Shown here: piece after piece, positions 17,673 to 25,895 of the stretch
Numbering within the stretch: position 1 is the stretch's first letter
How the letters are laid out: the number at the start of each line of letters is the position of its first letter
Assembly: GCA_903911435.1 (NCBI GenBank)
Contig: CAIWDF010000098.1
Span: 1 to 48,904 of the forward strand
DNA length: 48,904 nucleotides
From: an uncultured Bacteroidota bacterium
GTDB lineage: Bacteria > Bacteroidota > Bacteroidia > 2-12-FULL-35-15
Direction: 5' to 3'
The notes under the pieces: model-generated
What the model was told of the DNA's origin: nothing
What the model saw: the letters and a program-made list of their open reading frames with translations, nothing else
The model's database searches: none
Translations under genes and position numbers: made by a program

Positions 17673-17813
17673 TCAATTATTACCAAAATCTAGCTTTGTT
17701 TGACGAAGCAATAATATTTCCGACTGTAGCCTTTGAATAAGTTTTGATTTCTCCTTTAACATTTTTATATACTCTAAACACAACTTGCATGCCTCCCTTT
17801 TGGACTTGTTCAT
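17673..17813 (-). CDS. Small helical protein, hypothetical
   Basis: A 46-residue frame from ATG 17811-17813 to TGA 17673-17675, just after the HTH gene. It is basic at the start (MNKSKREACKLCLEYIKML) and Leu-rich, likely one long amphipathic helix. No ribosome site is visible, but the A-rich leader is normal in this genome. It may be co-transcribed with the regulator and may be a partner of its coiled coil. Bases 17520-17672 hold no gene I can support beyond the promoter at 17540. Confidence 0.45.
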   Translation of the reverse strand: MNKSKREACKLCLEYIKMLKEKSKLIQRLQSEILLLRQTKLDFGNN

Positions 17814-17831
17814 AAACAAACAACAAACTTA

Positions 17832-18185
17832 CTACGACTTCACCATCTTTCTTTTTTCAAGCTCCTTTGCTAATGACTCATTATGATCCTTTAGGTGCTT
17901 AACCTGATTTTCTAATATAGAATTCATTTCCTTAAGATGCTTTACTTTTGTTTCGAGCATCAGGATATACTCCCGTGTTTTTAATTCGGTTTTAGAGTCA
18001 AAAGACAAATTGTCCAGAAAAATATTAGCCTTTTTTAATTTTTCTTTCCATTCCTCCTCAATTACTTCTTGCTTAAATAAAGTATATAAGTGAGCCCTTG
18101 AAATACCCGATATTTCGGCTATTTCGGAGATTGTGTGTATAGATGTCTTTACACGTACTTTTAATATTTCTCCCTCTTTTGGCAC
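17832..18185 (-). CDS. HTH regulator with coiled-coil tail, GTG start
   Basis: 117 residues from a GTG at 18183-18185; no ATG occurs before residue 75. Residues 15-40 (IHTISEIAEISGISRAHLYTLFKQE) form a helix-turn-helix of the type that starts with an N-terminal recognition helix. Residues 60-115 are a long coiled coil. It is the first gene leftward of the divergent control region, so it may autoregulate and switch the early rightward operon. The stop is TAG. Confidence 0.72.
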   Translation of the reverse strand: MPKEGEILKVRVKTSIHTISEIAEISGISRAHLYTLFKQEVIEEEWKEKLKKANIFLDNLSFDSKTELKTREYILMLETKVKHLKEMNSILENQVKHLKDHNESLAKELEKRKMVKS

Positions 18186-18249
18186 TATTAATTATCGATT
18201 GTTAATAACTTTTTATGGACATTTTGTATTTTGTAAGACAATTTGTATT

Positions 18250-18281
18250 TACCTTTGTCCCGGAAATTATTTACAAAGGTA
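18250..18281. promoter_or_regulatory. Divergent promoter pair and operator-like inverted repeat
   Basis: TACCTTTGT (18250-18258) and ACAAAGGTA (18273-18281) form a perfect 9-base inverted repeat with a 14-base spacer. Each arm is itself a Bacteroidota -7 box (TACCTTTG) on its own strand. TTTG-like -33 candidates lie outside both arms (in 18228-18238 on the plus strand; CAAA-rich 18297-18307 for the minus strand). The two polymerases would face each other and could not bind at once. The rightward transcript feeds the early genes and the leftward one the HTH regulator. Confidence 0.6.
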
Positions 18282-18313
18282 TAATAAATAAATCAACAAA
18301 AACAAAAATAATA

Positions 18314-18544
18314 ATGGAAGGAATAGAAAAATTAACGGAGCAGGAATTAAGAGAGGCAATTTCAAGGCTGAAAAAAAGAAGGACATCGGACTTAAAAAAG
18401 GCTTTGCAAAAAACAAAAGGTAGTTATATATATAAAACGCTTTTAGGGATATCCCGCCAAAATTTTTTTATTAAAAAAGAAAGTGGCCAGTTCTCCGAAA
18501 AGGAAGTTGAGATTTTAAAAAAGCACAACCTTATTAAAGGCTAA
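18314..18544 (+). CDS. Early HTH-like small protein
   Basis: I choose the ATG at 18314 (76 residues, MEGIEKLTEQ). The longer frame from 18215 would read through the promoter region and has an unlikely N-terminus. The protein is basic and helical, with a turn-containing pair of helices (YIYKTLLGISRQNFFIKKESGQFSEKEVEILKKH) reminiscent of HTH DNA-binding proteins such as Cro-like factors. As the first rightward gene facing a leftward regulator, a Cro-type role is plausible but unproven. Confidence 0.6.
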   Translation: MEGIEKLTEQELREAISRLKKRRTSDLKKALQKTKGSYIYKTLLGISRQNFFIKKESGQFSEKEVEILKKHNLIKG

Positions 18545-18557
18545 CCACTATTTCAAA

Positions 18558-18710
18558 ATGAAAAGAAAAAAAGTGAAAGCGGTGCCATCGTCAAGAAAAC
18601 TTACAAAGATTAAGGTATGGTGCGATGAAAAAACAACCGTAACCATTAACAGAATGGAAAGTTTCGCAACATGGAAATTAAAGTACCCAAACGCTAAAAT
18701 TATAAAGTAA
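18558..18710 (+). CDS. Small basic early protein
   Basis: A 50-residue frame from ATG 18558 to TAA 18708-18710. Strongly basic N-terminus (MKRKKVKAVPSSRK), then a short strand-rich region. Its stop overlaps the next start (TAATG), so it belongs to the early operon. It could bind nucleic acid; no family recognised. Confidence 0.5.
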   Translation: MKRKKVKAVPSSRKLTKIKVWCDEKTTVTINRMESFATWKLKYPNAKIIK

Positions 18711-18865
18711 TGAAGTTCAGAATTATTTTCATCAAAAAAACGGAAACCAATTACACCGTTGTAAATGGGTTTTCAACTCGCCAAGCGGCATATAATCACA
18801 TTAGCGATTGCATCAATGATGTGGACTATTATAGAATAGAATTACAAACACCAACAGAAGATTAA
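18710..18865 (+). CDS. Small early protein
   Basis: A 51-residue frame whose ATG overlaps the preceding stop (TAATG). Beta-alpha composition: IIFIKK, then TNYTVVNGFSTRQAAYNHI, then an acidic tail. No family recognised; supported by coupling and its tight fit in the operon. Confidence 0.5.
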   Translation: MKFRIIFIKKTETNYTVVNGFSTRQAAYNHISDCINDVDYYRIELQTPTED

Positions 18866-18867
18866 TC

Positions 18868-19074
18868 ATGAAGGCAATTAAAAACACTATTCGGGATTTT
18901 AGAATCAAACTGCAATTTATAGAGCAGTCTAAATTCTTTTCAAAGTACGGTACCAACATTAACGCAATGGAATCTTACATCGCGAAACGTGAGTTCCAAA
19001 TTAATATGCGTTGGGGAGCCTTGTACATAGGAACTCTTATCATAATTATTCTTGCAGCAATTATATCACATTAA
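18868..19074 (+). CDS. Small single-span membrane protein
   Basis: 68 residues. The N-terminal 45 are basic and soluble, and the C-terminus has one transmembrane helix (about 48-66, WGALYIGTLIIIILAAIIS), so the basic part should face the cytosol. It sits in the early operon, between tiny genes. Early phage membrane proteins often block superinfection or modify host physiology; that is only a possibility here. Confidence 0.6.
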   Translation: MKAIKNTIRDFRIKLQFIEQSKFFSKYGTNINAMESYIAKREFQINMRWGALYIGTLIIIILAAIISH

Positions 19075-19142
19075 TGAACAAGCTAATTAACAAGTGGAGA
19101 CCCATTGACGGAGTTGATGACGGAGCCTACGCAGAATATTAA
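19074..19142 (+). CDS. Tiny ORF, hypothetical
   Basis: A 22-residue frame whose ATG overlaps the upstream stop (TAATG) and which ends three bases before the next ATG. The end is acidic (DGVDDGAYAEY). It is kept only because it exactly bridges two genes; it could be a leader peptide or chance. Confidence 0.25.
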   Translation: MNKLINKWRPIDGVDDGAYAEY

Positions 19143-19145
19143 GTT

Positions 19146-19355
19146 ATGAGAGCAGAACTAAAACAACCAGAGCTACCCATTGAGGTAGAAATTACCAACC
19201 AAAACTACATCGAAAAATTGGCGATGTATGAGGAAATGATTAAGAAGCACGAGGGTGTATTTCTAGTCTTAGCAAAAGACGGTAAATATTACTGCTTTTG
19301 CTCCACACCGCGACAAATTGAAATCAACAAATTAACAATCATAAAGCACAACTAA
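19146..19355 (+). CDS. Small early protein
   Basis: 69 residues, soluble, mixed alpha/beta, with two close Cys (CFC, about 50-52). Not recognised. One base separates its stop from the next start, so it is part of the tight early operon. Confidence 0.55.
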   Translation: MRAELKQPELPIEVEITNQNYIEKLAMYEEMIKKHEGVFLVLAKDGKYYCFCSTPRQIEINKLTIIKHN

Positions 19356-19356
19356 T

Positions 19357-19566
19357 ATGGCAAACATTGCAACATTTCTTAAAAAGATGCAGGATAAATA
19401 TCCACTTTCATTTGAATTGGTTCTTGAGTTCGAAAGCTCGTCCGATAGTATTTACGATGTACTCGAAGACTTCTTCGCCTCACATCAAATTGTAAGGATT
19501 ACAGGCGACACTTCCGAAACATGGGAAGCCGAGTTTGAAATATTAGAACGTCAATTAAAGCAATAA
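19357..19566 (+). CDS. Small acidic early protein
   Basis: 69 residues, acidic, with alternating helix and strand segments (LSFELVLEFESSSDSIYDVLEDFF). Not recognised. Acidic small early phage proteins can act as DNA mimics or inhibitors; the sequence alone does not show this. Confidence 0.55.
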   Translation: MANIATFLKKMQDKYPLSFELVLEFESSSDSIYDVLEDFFASHQIVRITGDTSETWEAEFEILERQLKQ

Positions 19567-19572
19567 TTAATC

Positions 19573-19755
19573 ATGGAACTAACATCAGAATTCAAAAAGA
19601 ACGTAAAGGCAACCGTTGAAAGCAAAGGGTTGACCGAGGATATTAAAATCGACTTCATCCTACAATATGCTAGAGTTGAAATACTACAGCAAATAGTTGA
19701 TACGAAGGCAAAAGAAATAAACGAGGCACGAATGGGCGCGAGTTCAGGGTGCTGA
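19573..19755 (+). CDS. Small helical early protein
   Basis: 60 residues, helical, ending GASSGC. It starts seven bases after the previous stop and ends six bases before a structured RNA element. Not recognised. Confidence 0.5.
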   Translation: MELTSEFKKNVKATVESKGLTEDIKIDFILQYARVEILQQIVDTKAKEINEARMGASSGC

Positions 19756-19761
19756 ATGTAC

Positions 19762-19859
19762 AGCGGTAAGGTCAACTAACAAGTTGGCTTTGAGGACGGG
19801 TGTCGTGAAACCTCCGTTGCTTTTGTTCAGGTTTCACACTAGGGACAGCCGCTTTTTTT
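19762..19859 (+). ncRNA. Candidate three-stem structured RNA with U-tract
   Basis: A closing helix AGCGG (19762-19766) / CCGCT (19849-19853) encloses two hairpins. P2 pairs AAGGTCAAC (19768-19776) with GTTGGCTTT (19783-19791), 9 bp with two G-U and loop TAACAA. P3 pairs GTGAAACCT (19805-19813) with AGGTTTCAC (19829-19837), 9 bp perfect, 15-base loop. The 3' strand of the closing helix runs straight into T7 (19853-19859), like an intrinsic terminator. It lies between the last small early gene and the SbcC-like gene. It could be a stand-alone RNA, a regulated terminator or a leader sensor. It matches no family I know. Confidence 0.6.
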
Positions 19860-19904
19860 AAGAAAACTAACAACAATTAATAATAACAACAAACAACAAA
19901 CAAA

Positions 19905-21839
19905 ATGAAAATTCAATTAACGGGGCTAAGACTCCAAAACTTCAAACAATTAAAAGACTTAAAAGTTCCTTTTGATGATGTTCAAACAACAATCTCCGGT
20001 GATAACGGAACTGGTAAGTCATCTATTTTCGATGCATTCACATGGTTGATGTTTGGCAAAAACAGCGCTGACGAAAAAGAATTCAACATCAAAACGCTGG
20101 ATGAGAATAACAATCCCATTCATAAACTGGAACATAAGGTTTCGGGGATGATTATTTGTGATGGAATGGAAAATCATTTGCGTAAGGAATTACGTGAGAA
20201 ATGGGTAAAAAGAAGAGGGTTTGAGGACTCAGAATTTACAGGCCATGAAACTACCTACTTTGTTAATGATGTTCCGGTAACTCAAACAATTTACAAACAA
20301 AAGATTGATGAAATCATCAACGAAAACCTTTTTAAACTGCTTACTAATCCCGCCTACTTCAATAGTATGAAGTGGACAGATAGAAGAGAAGTTCTAACAA
20401 AAATGGCAGGAGTTATTTCCGATAGCGATATCGCTGGAGATAATGCTGGCCTACAGGCATTAGTTGCACTTCTAAAAAATAAATCTATTAAAGAGCTCCG
20501 CGCTCAACTCTCCGCAGAGAAAAAAAGAATCAAAGATGAACTGGAGAAAATACCAGTATGTATCGAGGAACAAACTAACTCCAAACCGGTGGTGGAAGAT
20601 TATGCCGCTATTTCAAAACAGATTGAAAAAATCGAGTTGGAAATTAAAAGTATCGAAAAGCAAATGGATGACAAACAGGAATCATTCAAAAAGCAAAATG
20701 AGGAAATCACCACCAAGCACAATGAGTTGAACAAACTTAAAAATGATTTGCGTGATTCGGAGTCAGCCGATAAATCATCAAAGAATGAACTACTTCAACA
20801 AATCGAACAAAAGATTAACACCGCCAAAACAAACAAGCAAACGTTTGTCCGTGCCAAGGAGCAGGCCGAAAATAGCATTAGAAGTAATGAAACTCAAATA
20901 AAAGTTTTAGAAACTCAGGTGGTAAACAAGCGCACCGATTTTGAAACTGAAAATGCCAAGGTAATTATTTTTGATGAGGATAAATTTATGTGTCCTTCCT
21001 GCAAAAGACCAATGGAGGCCGATGATATCGAGTCGATGAAAACGGAACTTGCCGCAAATTTTAACAGCAATAAGTTACAAGTTTTAAATACCATCCGTGA
21101 GAAGGGTAAATCATTGAATAATGATATTTCCAACTTGAAAACAGACAATGTTTCCCTTTCTGAAAAAGTGGAGTTGAACAGTTCAAAGGTTCAGGAACTC
21201 GATAGCGAGCTTCAGAACCTCGATAGCGAAAAGCAAAAAGCGATATCGATGGAGGACACAGTTTCAGAAAAAACAAAACAACTGCAGTCGCAAATAGAAG
21301 CATTTTTTATTCCAGTGGTGGCTGCTATTAATAATAGCGAGTTAAGAGAGAAAAGAGCGGTTCTAGTTACCGAGATAGACGGTCTTAAAAAGAAGTTACA
21401 CTCAAAGGAACAAATCGAGGCAGCAGATTTAAGAATAAAGGAGTTATCCGAACAGGAAAAAGTAATGTCTCAGCAGCTTGCCGATTTGGAGAGAAGGGAA
21501 TTCAACATCGATGCATTCAATAAAAAGAAAATTGAAACCATCGAGCAACGTATTAATTCGAAGTTCCAGTTGGTTAAATTCAAAATGTTTGCCCTCCAAA
21601 TTAATGGAGGTGAAGATGAATGTTGCGACTGCTTAGTAAACGGGGTTCCGTATTCCGATGTAAACACTGCGGGTAAGGTAAATGCCGGGCTTGATATTAT
21701 AAATGCACTCAGCGATCACTACGGAGTATCTGTACCGGTATTTATCGACAATAGAGAATCCACTATAAAAATTATTCCTACCAACAGTCAGATCATTAAC
21801 CTGATTGCGGTAAAAGACCAACCATTGACAATTCAATAA
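19905..21839 (+). CDS. SbcC/Rad50-like AAA ATPase
   Basis: 644 residues of SMC-type layout. Walker A GDNGTGKSS is at 32-40. Long coiled coils flank a zinc hook, CPSC at residues 363-366 (FMCPSCKRPM). A C-terminal half-ATPase has the Walker B-like strand VPVFIDNRES. Rad50/SbcC-type ATPases hold DNA ends and work with a nuclease. It is shorter than bacterial SbcC (about 1000 residues), as phage versions are. The next genes encode RecT, a metallo-hydrolase and a DUF1064 nuclease, so it belongs to a phage recombination module. No SbcD partner was seen. Confidence 0.85.
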   Translation: MKIQLTGLRLQNFKQLKDLKVPFDDVQTTISGDNGTGKSSIFDAFTWLMFGKNSADEKEFNIKTLDENNNPIHKLEHKVSGMIICDGMENHLRKELREKWVKRRGFEDSEFTGHETTYFVNDVPVTQTIYKQKIDEIINENLFKLLTNPAYFNSMKWTDRREVLTKMAGVISDSDIAGDNAGLQALVALLKNKSIKELRAQLSAEKKRIKDELEKIPVCIEEQTNSKPVVEDYAAISKQIEKIELEIKSIEKQMDDKQESFKKQNEEITTKHNELNKLKNDLRDSESADKSSKNELLQQIEQKINTAKTNKQTFVRAKEQAENSIRSNETQIKVLETQVVNKRTDFETENAKVIIFDEDKFMCPSCKRPMEADDIESMKTELAANFNSNKLQVLNTIREKGKSLNNDISNLKTDNVSLSEKVELNSSKVQELDSELQNLDSEKQKAISMEDTVSEKTKQLQSQIEAFFIPVVAAINNSELREKRAVLVTEIDGLKKKLHSKEQIEAADLRIKELSEQEKVMSQQLADLERREFNIDAFNKKKIETIEQRINSKFQLVKFKMFALQINGGEDECCDCLVNGVPYSDVNTAGKVNAGLDIINALSDHYGVSVPVFIDNRESTIKIIPTNSQIINLIAVKDQPLTIQ

Positions 21840-21866
21840 TAAATAACAACTAATAACTAACAAAAA

Positions 21867-22817
21867 ATGACAACAGTAAATTCAAATGGTCCGGAGGTTT
21901 CAAAAGCCGAGGACAAAAAAGAGAAGCCGGTAACCACTGCAGTTGAAAAAACGATAAGTGATAGCGTATTAGCTCGGGTTGACCAGTTTCAAAAAGCTAA
22001 GGCAATTAATCTTCCCGAAAACTACAGCGCTGCCAATGCCTTAAAATTTGCTTACCTAATGATTTCGGAGGCAAAGGACAGATCAGGAAATGGCGTACTA
22101 CAAACATGCTCTCAGGCCAGTATAGCAAATGCGTTACTTGAAATGGTTATTCAGGGATTAAACCCAATGAAAAAACAATGCTACTTCGTTGCAATGGGTA
22201 GTAAGTTGACCATGATGAGAAGTTATAACGGATCTATTGCCGTTGCAAAAAGAGTGGCCGGAATTAAATCTATAAAAGGAAACTTGATTTATAAAAATGA
22301 TGTTTTCGAATATGTAATTAACAAGGATGGAAGTAAAACCCTTGTTAAACACGAGCAGGACTTCAAACAAATTGATGATTCTGAAATCATAGGAGCTTAT
22401 GCCATTGCAGTTGATAAGGATGGCAACCTAGAGCTCGAGGTTATGAATAACCAACAGATCATGAAGTCGTGGAAAATGGGAGCCGCTGGCGGAGTATCAA
22501 AAGCACATACTGAGTTCAAAGGTGAAATGAGTATGAAGACCGTTGAGAGCAGATTATGTAAGCGTATCATTAATGTCTCAGATGATGCCTCCTTATTTAC
22601 CGAGGAAAAGGAATTTACTGACGCGGAGGCTCAAAACGCAGTTGCCGTTGAAATTAAGCAGGAGGCAAATATCGAGTCAATATCCTTCGAGGAGTCGAAA
22701 GAGGAGTTAAAGGAAGAGGTGAAACCGTTAGTAAATATGGAAGAAACTCCAAAGGTAAACGGAGCGGATTCAAACGGAGGTCAAACAAATTTAGAATTAG
22801 AGAAGCCTGATTTCTAA
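21867..22817 (+). CDS. recT: RecT-like single-strand annealing recombinase
   Basis: 316 residues. The core (about 40-235) shows RecT features: SIANALLEMVIQGLNPMKKQCYFV, LTMMRSYNGSIAVAKR, and the C-terminal EFKGEMSMKTVESRLCKRI. A low-complexity acidic tail (about 250-316) resembles SSB-type protein-binding tails. RecT anneals complementary single strands during phage recombination and replication. An A-rich leader precedes the ATG with no Shine-Dalgarno, as elsewhere here. Confidence 0.9.
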   Translation: MTTVNSNGPEVSKAEDKKEKPVTTAVEKTISDSVLARVDQFQKAKAINLPENYSAANALKFAYLMISEAKDRSGNGVLQTCSQASIANALLEMVIQGLNPMKKQCYFVAMGSKLTMMRSYNGSIAVAKRVAGIKSIKGNLIYKNDVFEYVINKDGSKTLVKHEQDFKQIDDSEIIGAYAIAVDKDGNLELEVMNNQQIMKSWKMGAAGGVSKAHTEFKGEMSMKTVESRLCKRIINVSDDASLFTEEKEFTDAEAQNAVAVEIKQEANIESISFEESKEELKEEVKPLVNMEETPKVNGADSNGGQTNLELEKPDF

Positions 22818-22818
22818 T

Positions 22819-23556
22819 ATGAAACTTACCTGCATCAATACTGGCTCTGTTGGAAACTGTTATCTTTTGGATAGCGGCACCGAGGTTCTTATTTTAGAAC
22901 TCGGTGTCAACTTCAAAGATATAAAGGTTGCGCTTAATTTCGATATCTCTCGCGTTTGCGGAGCTATTGTAACTCACGAGCATTTAGACCACAGCAAGGC
23001 CATTAATGATGCGGCAAAAGCGGGAATCGATATTTACTCATCGCCCGGTACCATCAACGCAATAAATATTTCATCTCATCGACTTCATCCAGTTTTTGCA
23101 ATGAAAGAATTTATCCTTGGCGAATTTAAAATAAAACCGTTTGATGTTCGTCATGACTGTGCGGAGCCTTTCGGGTACCTGATCAATCATCCTCAGTGTG
23201 GGAATGTGCTGTTTATCACCGATAGTTTTTATTGCAGGTACACGTTTCCGAATCTAAATAACATTATCGTGGAGGCGAATTACTGTGAGGACATTATGGC
23301 GGAGAAATTCTTTTCCGGTGACCTGAATAAAATCATTCGCGACCGTGTAATGAAATCACACATGAGTTTAAAGACATGCAAGGAGCTTCTTATGGCAAAT
23401 GATTTAAAGGCGGTGAATAATATCGTACTTATCCATTTGTCGGATGGAAATTCAGACGAGCGAAAGTTTAAAAAGCAGGTCCAGGATCTAACCGGGAAAA
23501 ATGTTCACGTTGCGTCAAAAAATTTATCAATCGATTTATCAAAAATACCTTTTTAA
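22819..23556 (+). CDS. Metallo-beta-lactamase-fold hydrolase
   Basis: 245 residues with the hallmark THEHLDH (52-58), a following Asp in FITDSFY, and late His residues (IHLSDGN). This is the two-metal MBL fold of YycJ/RNase Z-type hydrolases. It starts one base after the recT stop and ends before a nuclease gene. In phages with RecT it probably supplies an exonuclease or phosphodiesterase activity, though substrate cannot be read from the sequence. Confidence 0.85.
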   Translation: MKLTCINTGSVGNCYLLDSGTEVLILELGVNFKDIKVALNFDISRVCGAIVTHEHLDHSKAINDAAKAGIDIYSSPGTINAINISSHRLHPVFAMKEFILGEFKIKPFDVRHDCAEPFGYLINHPQCGNVLFITDSFYCRYTFPNLNNIIVEANYCEDIMAEKFFSGDLNKIIRDRVMKSHMSLKTCKELLMANDLKAVNNIVLIHLSDGNSDERKFKKQVQDLTGKNVHVASKNLSIDLSKIPF

Positions 23557-23557
23557 A

Positions 23558-24028
23558 ATGAGTAATAACCTACACTGGACAGAGAAGGACTTAGAAAATA
23601 TTAACCGAAAGGGCAATGTTGATACGGTTCCTTTTGCTAAAAGTTCAAAAATAGGCACCTCATCGGTAGCCACAAAGGAGCGCAAAAGTAAATACAACGT
23701 TGCTGACGCTAAGGATAGAATGTTCAATGGCAAATTATACGACAGCAAGTTAGAAAGGGAATACAGAGCGCATTTGGAGTTATTGAAATGTGCGGATTTG
23801 CTAAAGAATAGAGTAATGACAATTCAGGAGCAAGTACAATACCCAATATTTATAAAAGGCATTAAAATATTCGCATACATTCTTGACTTCCTTGTCATCT
23901 ACGGAGACAATAGAATCGAGAGAGTAGATACCAAGGGCGTGAAAACGGCCATGTATAAGCTAAAGAAAAAAGCGGTTGAAGCTGAGTACGAGTTCGAAAT
24001 TAAGGAAGTAGTAAAAGGTCAATTTTAA
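23558..24028 (+). CDS. DUF1064-type phage nuclease
   Basis: I choose the ATG at 23558 (156 residues, MSNNLHWT) right after the previous stop; the longer frame from 23501 would overlap the MBL gene. The core contains YDSKLEREYRAHLELL, then VQYPIF, then FAYILDFLVIYGDNRIERVDTKGVKT. This E...D-F...D-x-K order is the PD-(D/E)xK-like signature of the DUF1064 family, thought to include Holliday-junction-type nucleases. It fits the recombination module. Confidence 0.78.
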   Translation: MSNNLHWTEKDLENINRKGNVDTVPFAKSSKIGTSSVATKERKSKYNVADAKDRMFNGKLYDSKLEREYRAHLELLKCADLLKNRVMTIQEQVQYPIFIKGIKIFAYILDFLVIYGDNRIERVDTKGVKTAMYKLKKKAVEAEYEFEIKEVVKGQF

Positions 24029-24061
24029 TAAGTAGTAATAACAATTAACAATAAAAGTAAA

Positions 24062-24679
24062 ATGGGAAAAGGTAACAAAAAGAAAAAACAGGAAGACGCC
24101 ATAGAAAAATTGGTAAAGCCTATCGAAATTATCAGCGCAAAGATAGTTGATGATTTCTGCGAGTACAGTTATGAAGTAAAAACTGGAGCTGGTGCCGGAG
24201 ACACCATCAAAGTAACTAACAACAAATCCAAGTTGATTAACGAGGACATGCGAATAGCGTTCTTTATGTTGAATGTTCACCTTGCAGTTATTGACGATGC
24301 ATTCGCCCACTCCAATAAGGAGATAGCCAACATCAATAAAATGCATAATGATGAATTGTCGACTTTATACATCGTTAACCAATTTAAGGTAAAAGGCTCT
24401 GAGGAAAATAGAACCGTTGTACTTACAGGTTATAAAACTTTAAACGTTGGCGATGTGATGGACTTGGTAACTCCTAAAGTTGACCTTTCAGGATTGGGCG
24501 GTTACCCTTGGTATAATGAATTATCTGAGGCGCTTGACAACGTAATTTCAGAAGTAGAGCAATATATGAACGGCAAGTTCACACTATTGCACCATGACGA
24601 TATTAATCCGAATCAGTTAACCATTGGTGACGAATTAAAAGAGCGTGAATTAACCGATGATTTAGAGGCTCACGCTTAG
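24062..24679 (+). CDS. Recombination-module protein, unrecognised
   Basis: 205 residues, soluble. Very basic start (MGKGNKKKKQED), then a mixed alpha/beta body and an acidic C-terminus. A conserved-looking LSGLGGYPWYNELSEALDNVISE segment lies near 155-180. It sits between the DUF1064 nuclease and the helicase and ends in TAG. A DNA-binding or accessory role in recombination is plausible from context only. Confidence 0.65.
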   Translation: MGKGNKKKKQEDAIEKLVKPIEIISAKIVDDFCEYSYEVKTGAGAGDTIKVTNNKSKLINEDMRIAFFMLNVHLAVIDDAFAHSNKEIANINKMHNDELSTLYIVNQFKVKGSEENRTVVLTGYKTLNVGDVMDLVTPKVDLSGLGGYPWYNELSEALDNVISEVEQYMNGKFTLLHHDDINPNQLTIGDELKERELTDDLEAHA

Positions 24680-24683
24680 AATA

Positions 24684-25895
24684 ATGACTGGCGACTTATC
24701 AAATACAATCGAATTGTTTCCCCCTAAACAGATGGCCACACAACAGTTCACCCCGCGACCTTATCAGGTAGAAGCGATTGAGAAAGCGATTGAGTTTTTC
24801 AAAAGTGGAAAGCAAGAAAACGCAATTGAAATCCTTCCTACCGGTAGCGGAAAATCCGTTGTGATTGCTAATATCGGAATGGGATTGGAAGGCAAGACGA
24901 TTGTATTTCAGCCGTCAAAAGAAATCCTCGACCAGAATGTCAGGAAATTCAGGAGCTACGGTTATCGCTGTGGGGTTTATTCCGCATCGGCAGGAAAGAA
25001 GGTAATTGATAAAATTACATTTGCAACCATTGGAAGTGTGGCCAGTAAGCACCATTTATTTCGTGACATTAAGAATATCATTATTGACGAGTGTCACCTT
25101 GTAAATGCTCAAGGGGGAATGTACCATGACTTTATAAAAGCTATTCACGGTGCTAAAGTCCTTGGCCTTACCGCTACTCCTTATCGTTTAGCTTCAGGTG
25201 CTGAAGGTGCGGAGCTTCGCTTCCTAACTCGAACACGCCCAAGGATATTTAATAAGGTTCTTTACTTTATTCAGAACAGCGTATTATTTGATGCTGGCCA
25301 CTTGGCAAAGTTAGAATACTTTACCAAGGACGTTATCGAAAGAAGTTTACTTACCATGAACTCTTCAGGTACCGACTTCACCGATTCAAGTTTGAAAGCA
25401 TATTACCGTAAAATCAATATGCCAAAAATTACTATTGATTTTGCAAATCGGTTACTTGGCAAAAAAAAGAATCTTCTTGTTTTCTGTGCTTTGGTTGATG
25501 AGGCAAATAATATTTCGCTTGGTGTTCCTGGTTCCGTAGTCCTCACTGGAGAAACTCCGGCAGGTGAACGTGAAAGAATCCTATCGCAATTCAAAGCAGG
25601 AATTATTAGGTGTGTTATCAATGTCGGAGTACTTACAACTGGATTCGATTATCCTGAATTGGAATGTATTTTAATGGCACGTTCAACAATGAGTTTAGCA
25701 TTGTATTATCAAATTTTAGGACGTGGAATGAGACCGCATCCCGATAAAACAAGCTGTTGGATTGTCGACTTAGGAGGTAATTATAAATTCTTTGGCAAAA
25801 TAGAAACAATGGAAATAAAGCAGACATCTACTGGACTGTTTTACATAGCAAACAACGGAAGGCAGTTGACTAATATTCCGTTCACGAAAAACTAA
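24684..25895 (+). CDS. SF2 DEAD/DEAH-type helicase
   Basis: 403 residues with motif I PTGSGKS (52-58), motif II DECH (135-138), motif III TATP (163-166), and a C-terminal RecA domain including GVLTTGFDYPELECI and motif VI QILGRGMRP. Such helicases (RecG/UvsW or restriction-type relatives) remodel branched DNA using ATP. The internal ATG at residue 18 (MATQQFTPR) is an alternative start. Its last base is the first base of the next gene's ATG. Confidence 0.9.
   Translation: MTGDLSNTIELFPPKQMATQQFTPRPYQVEAIEKAIEFFKSGKQENAIEILPTGSGKSVVIANIGMGLEGKTIVFQPSKEILDQNVRKFRSYGYRCGVYSASAGKKVIDKITFATIGSVASKHHLFRDIKNIIIDECHLVNAQGGMYHDFIKAIHGAKVLGLTATPYRLASGAEGAELRFLTRTRPRIFNKVLYFIQNSVLFDAGHLAKLEYFTKDVIERSLLTMNSSGTDFTDSSLKAYYRKINMPKITIDFANRLLGKKKNLLVFCALVDEANNISLGVPGSVVLTGETPAGERERILSQFKAGIIRCVINVGVLTTGFDYPELECILMARSTMSLALYYQILGRGMRPHPDKTSCWIVDLGGNYKFFGKIETMEIKQTSTGLFYIANNGRQLTNIPFTKN

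Noticed and set aside
23501-23557. Upstream extension of the DUF1064-like gene (MFTLRQK...)
   Set aside because: It overlaps the metallo-hydrolase end; the ATG at 23558 directly follows that gene's stop and gives the family's normal length.
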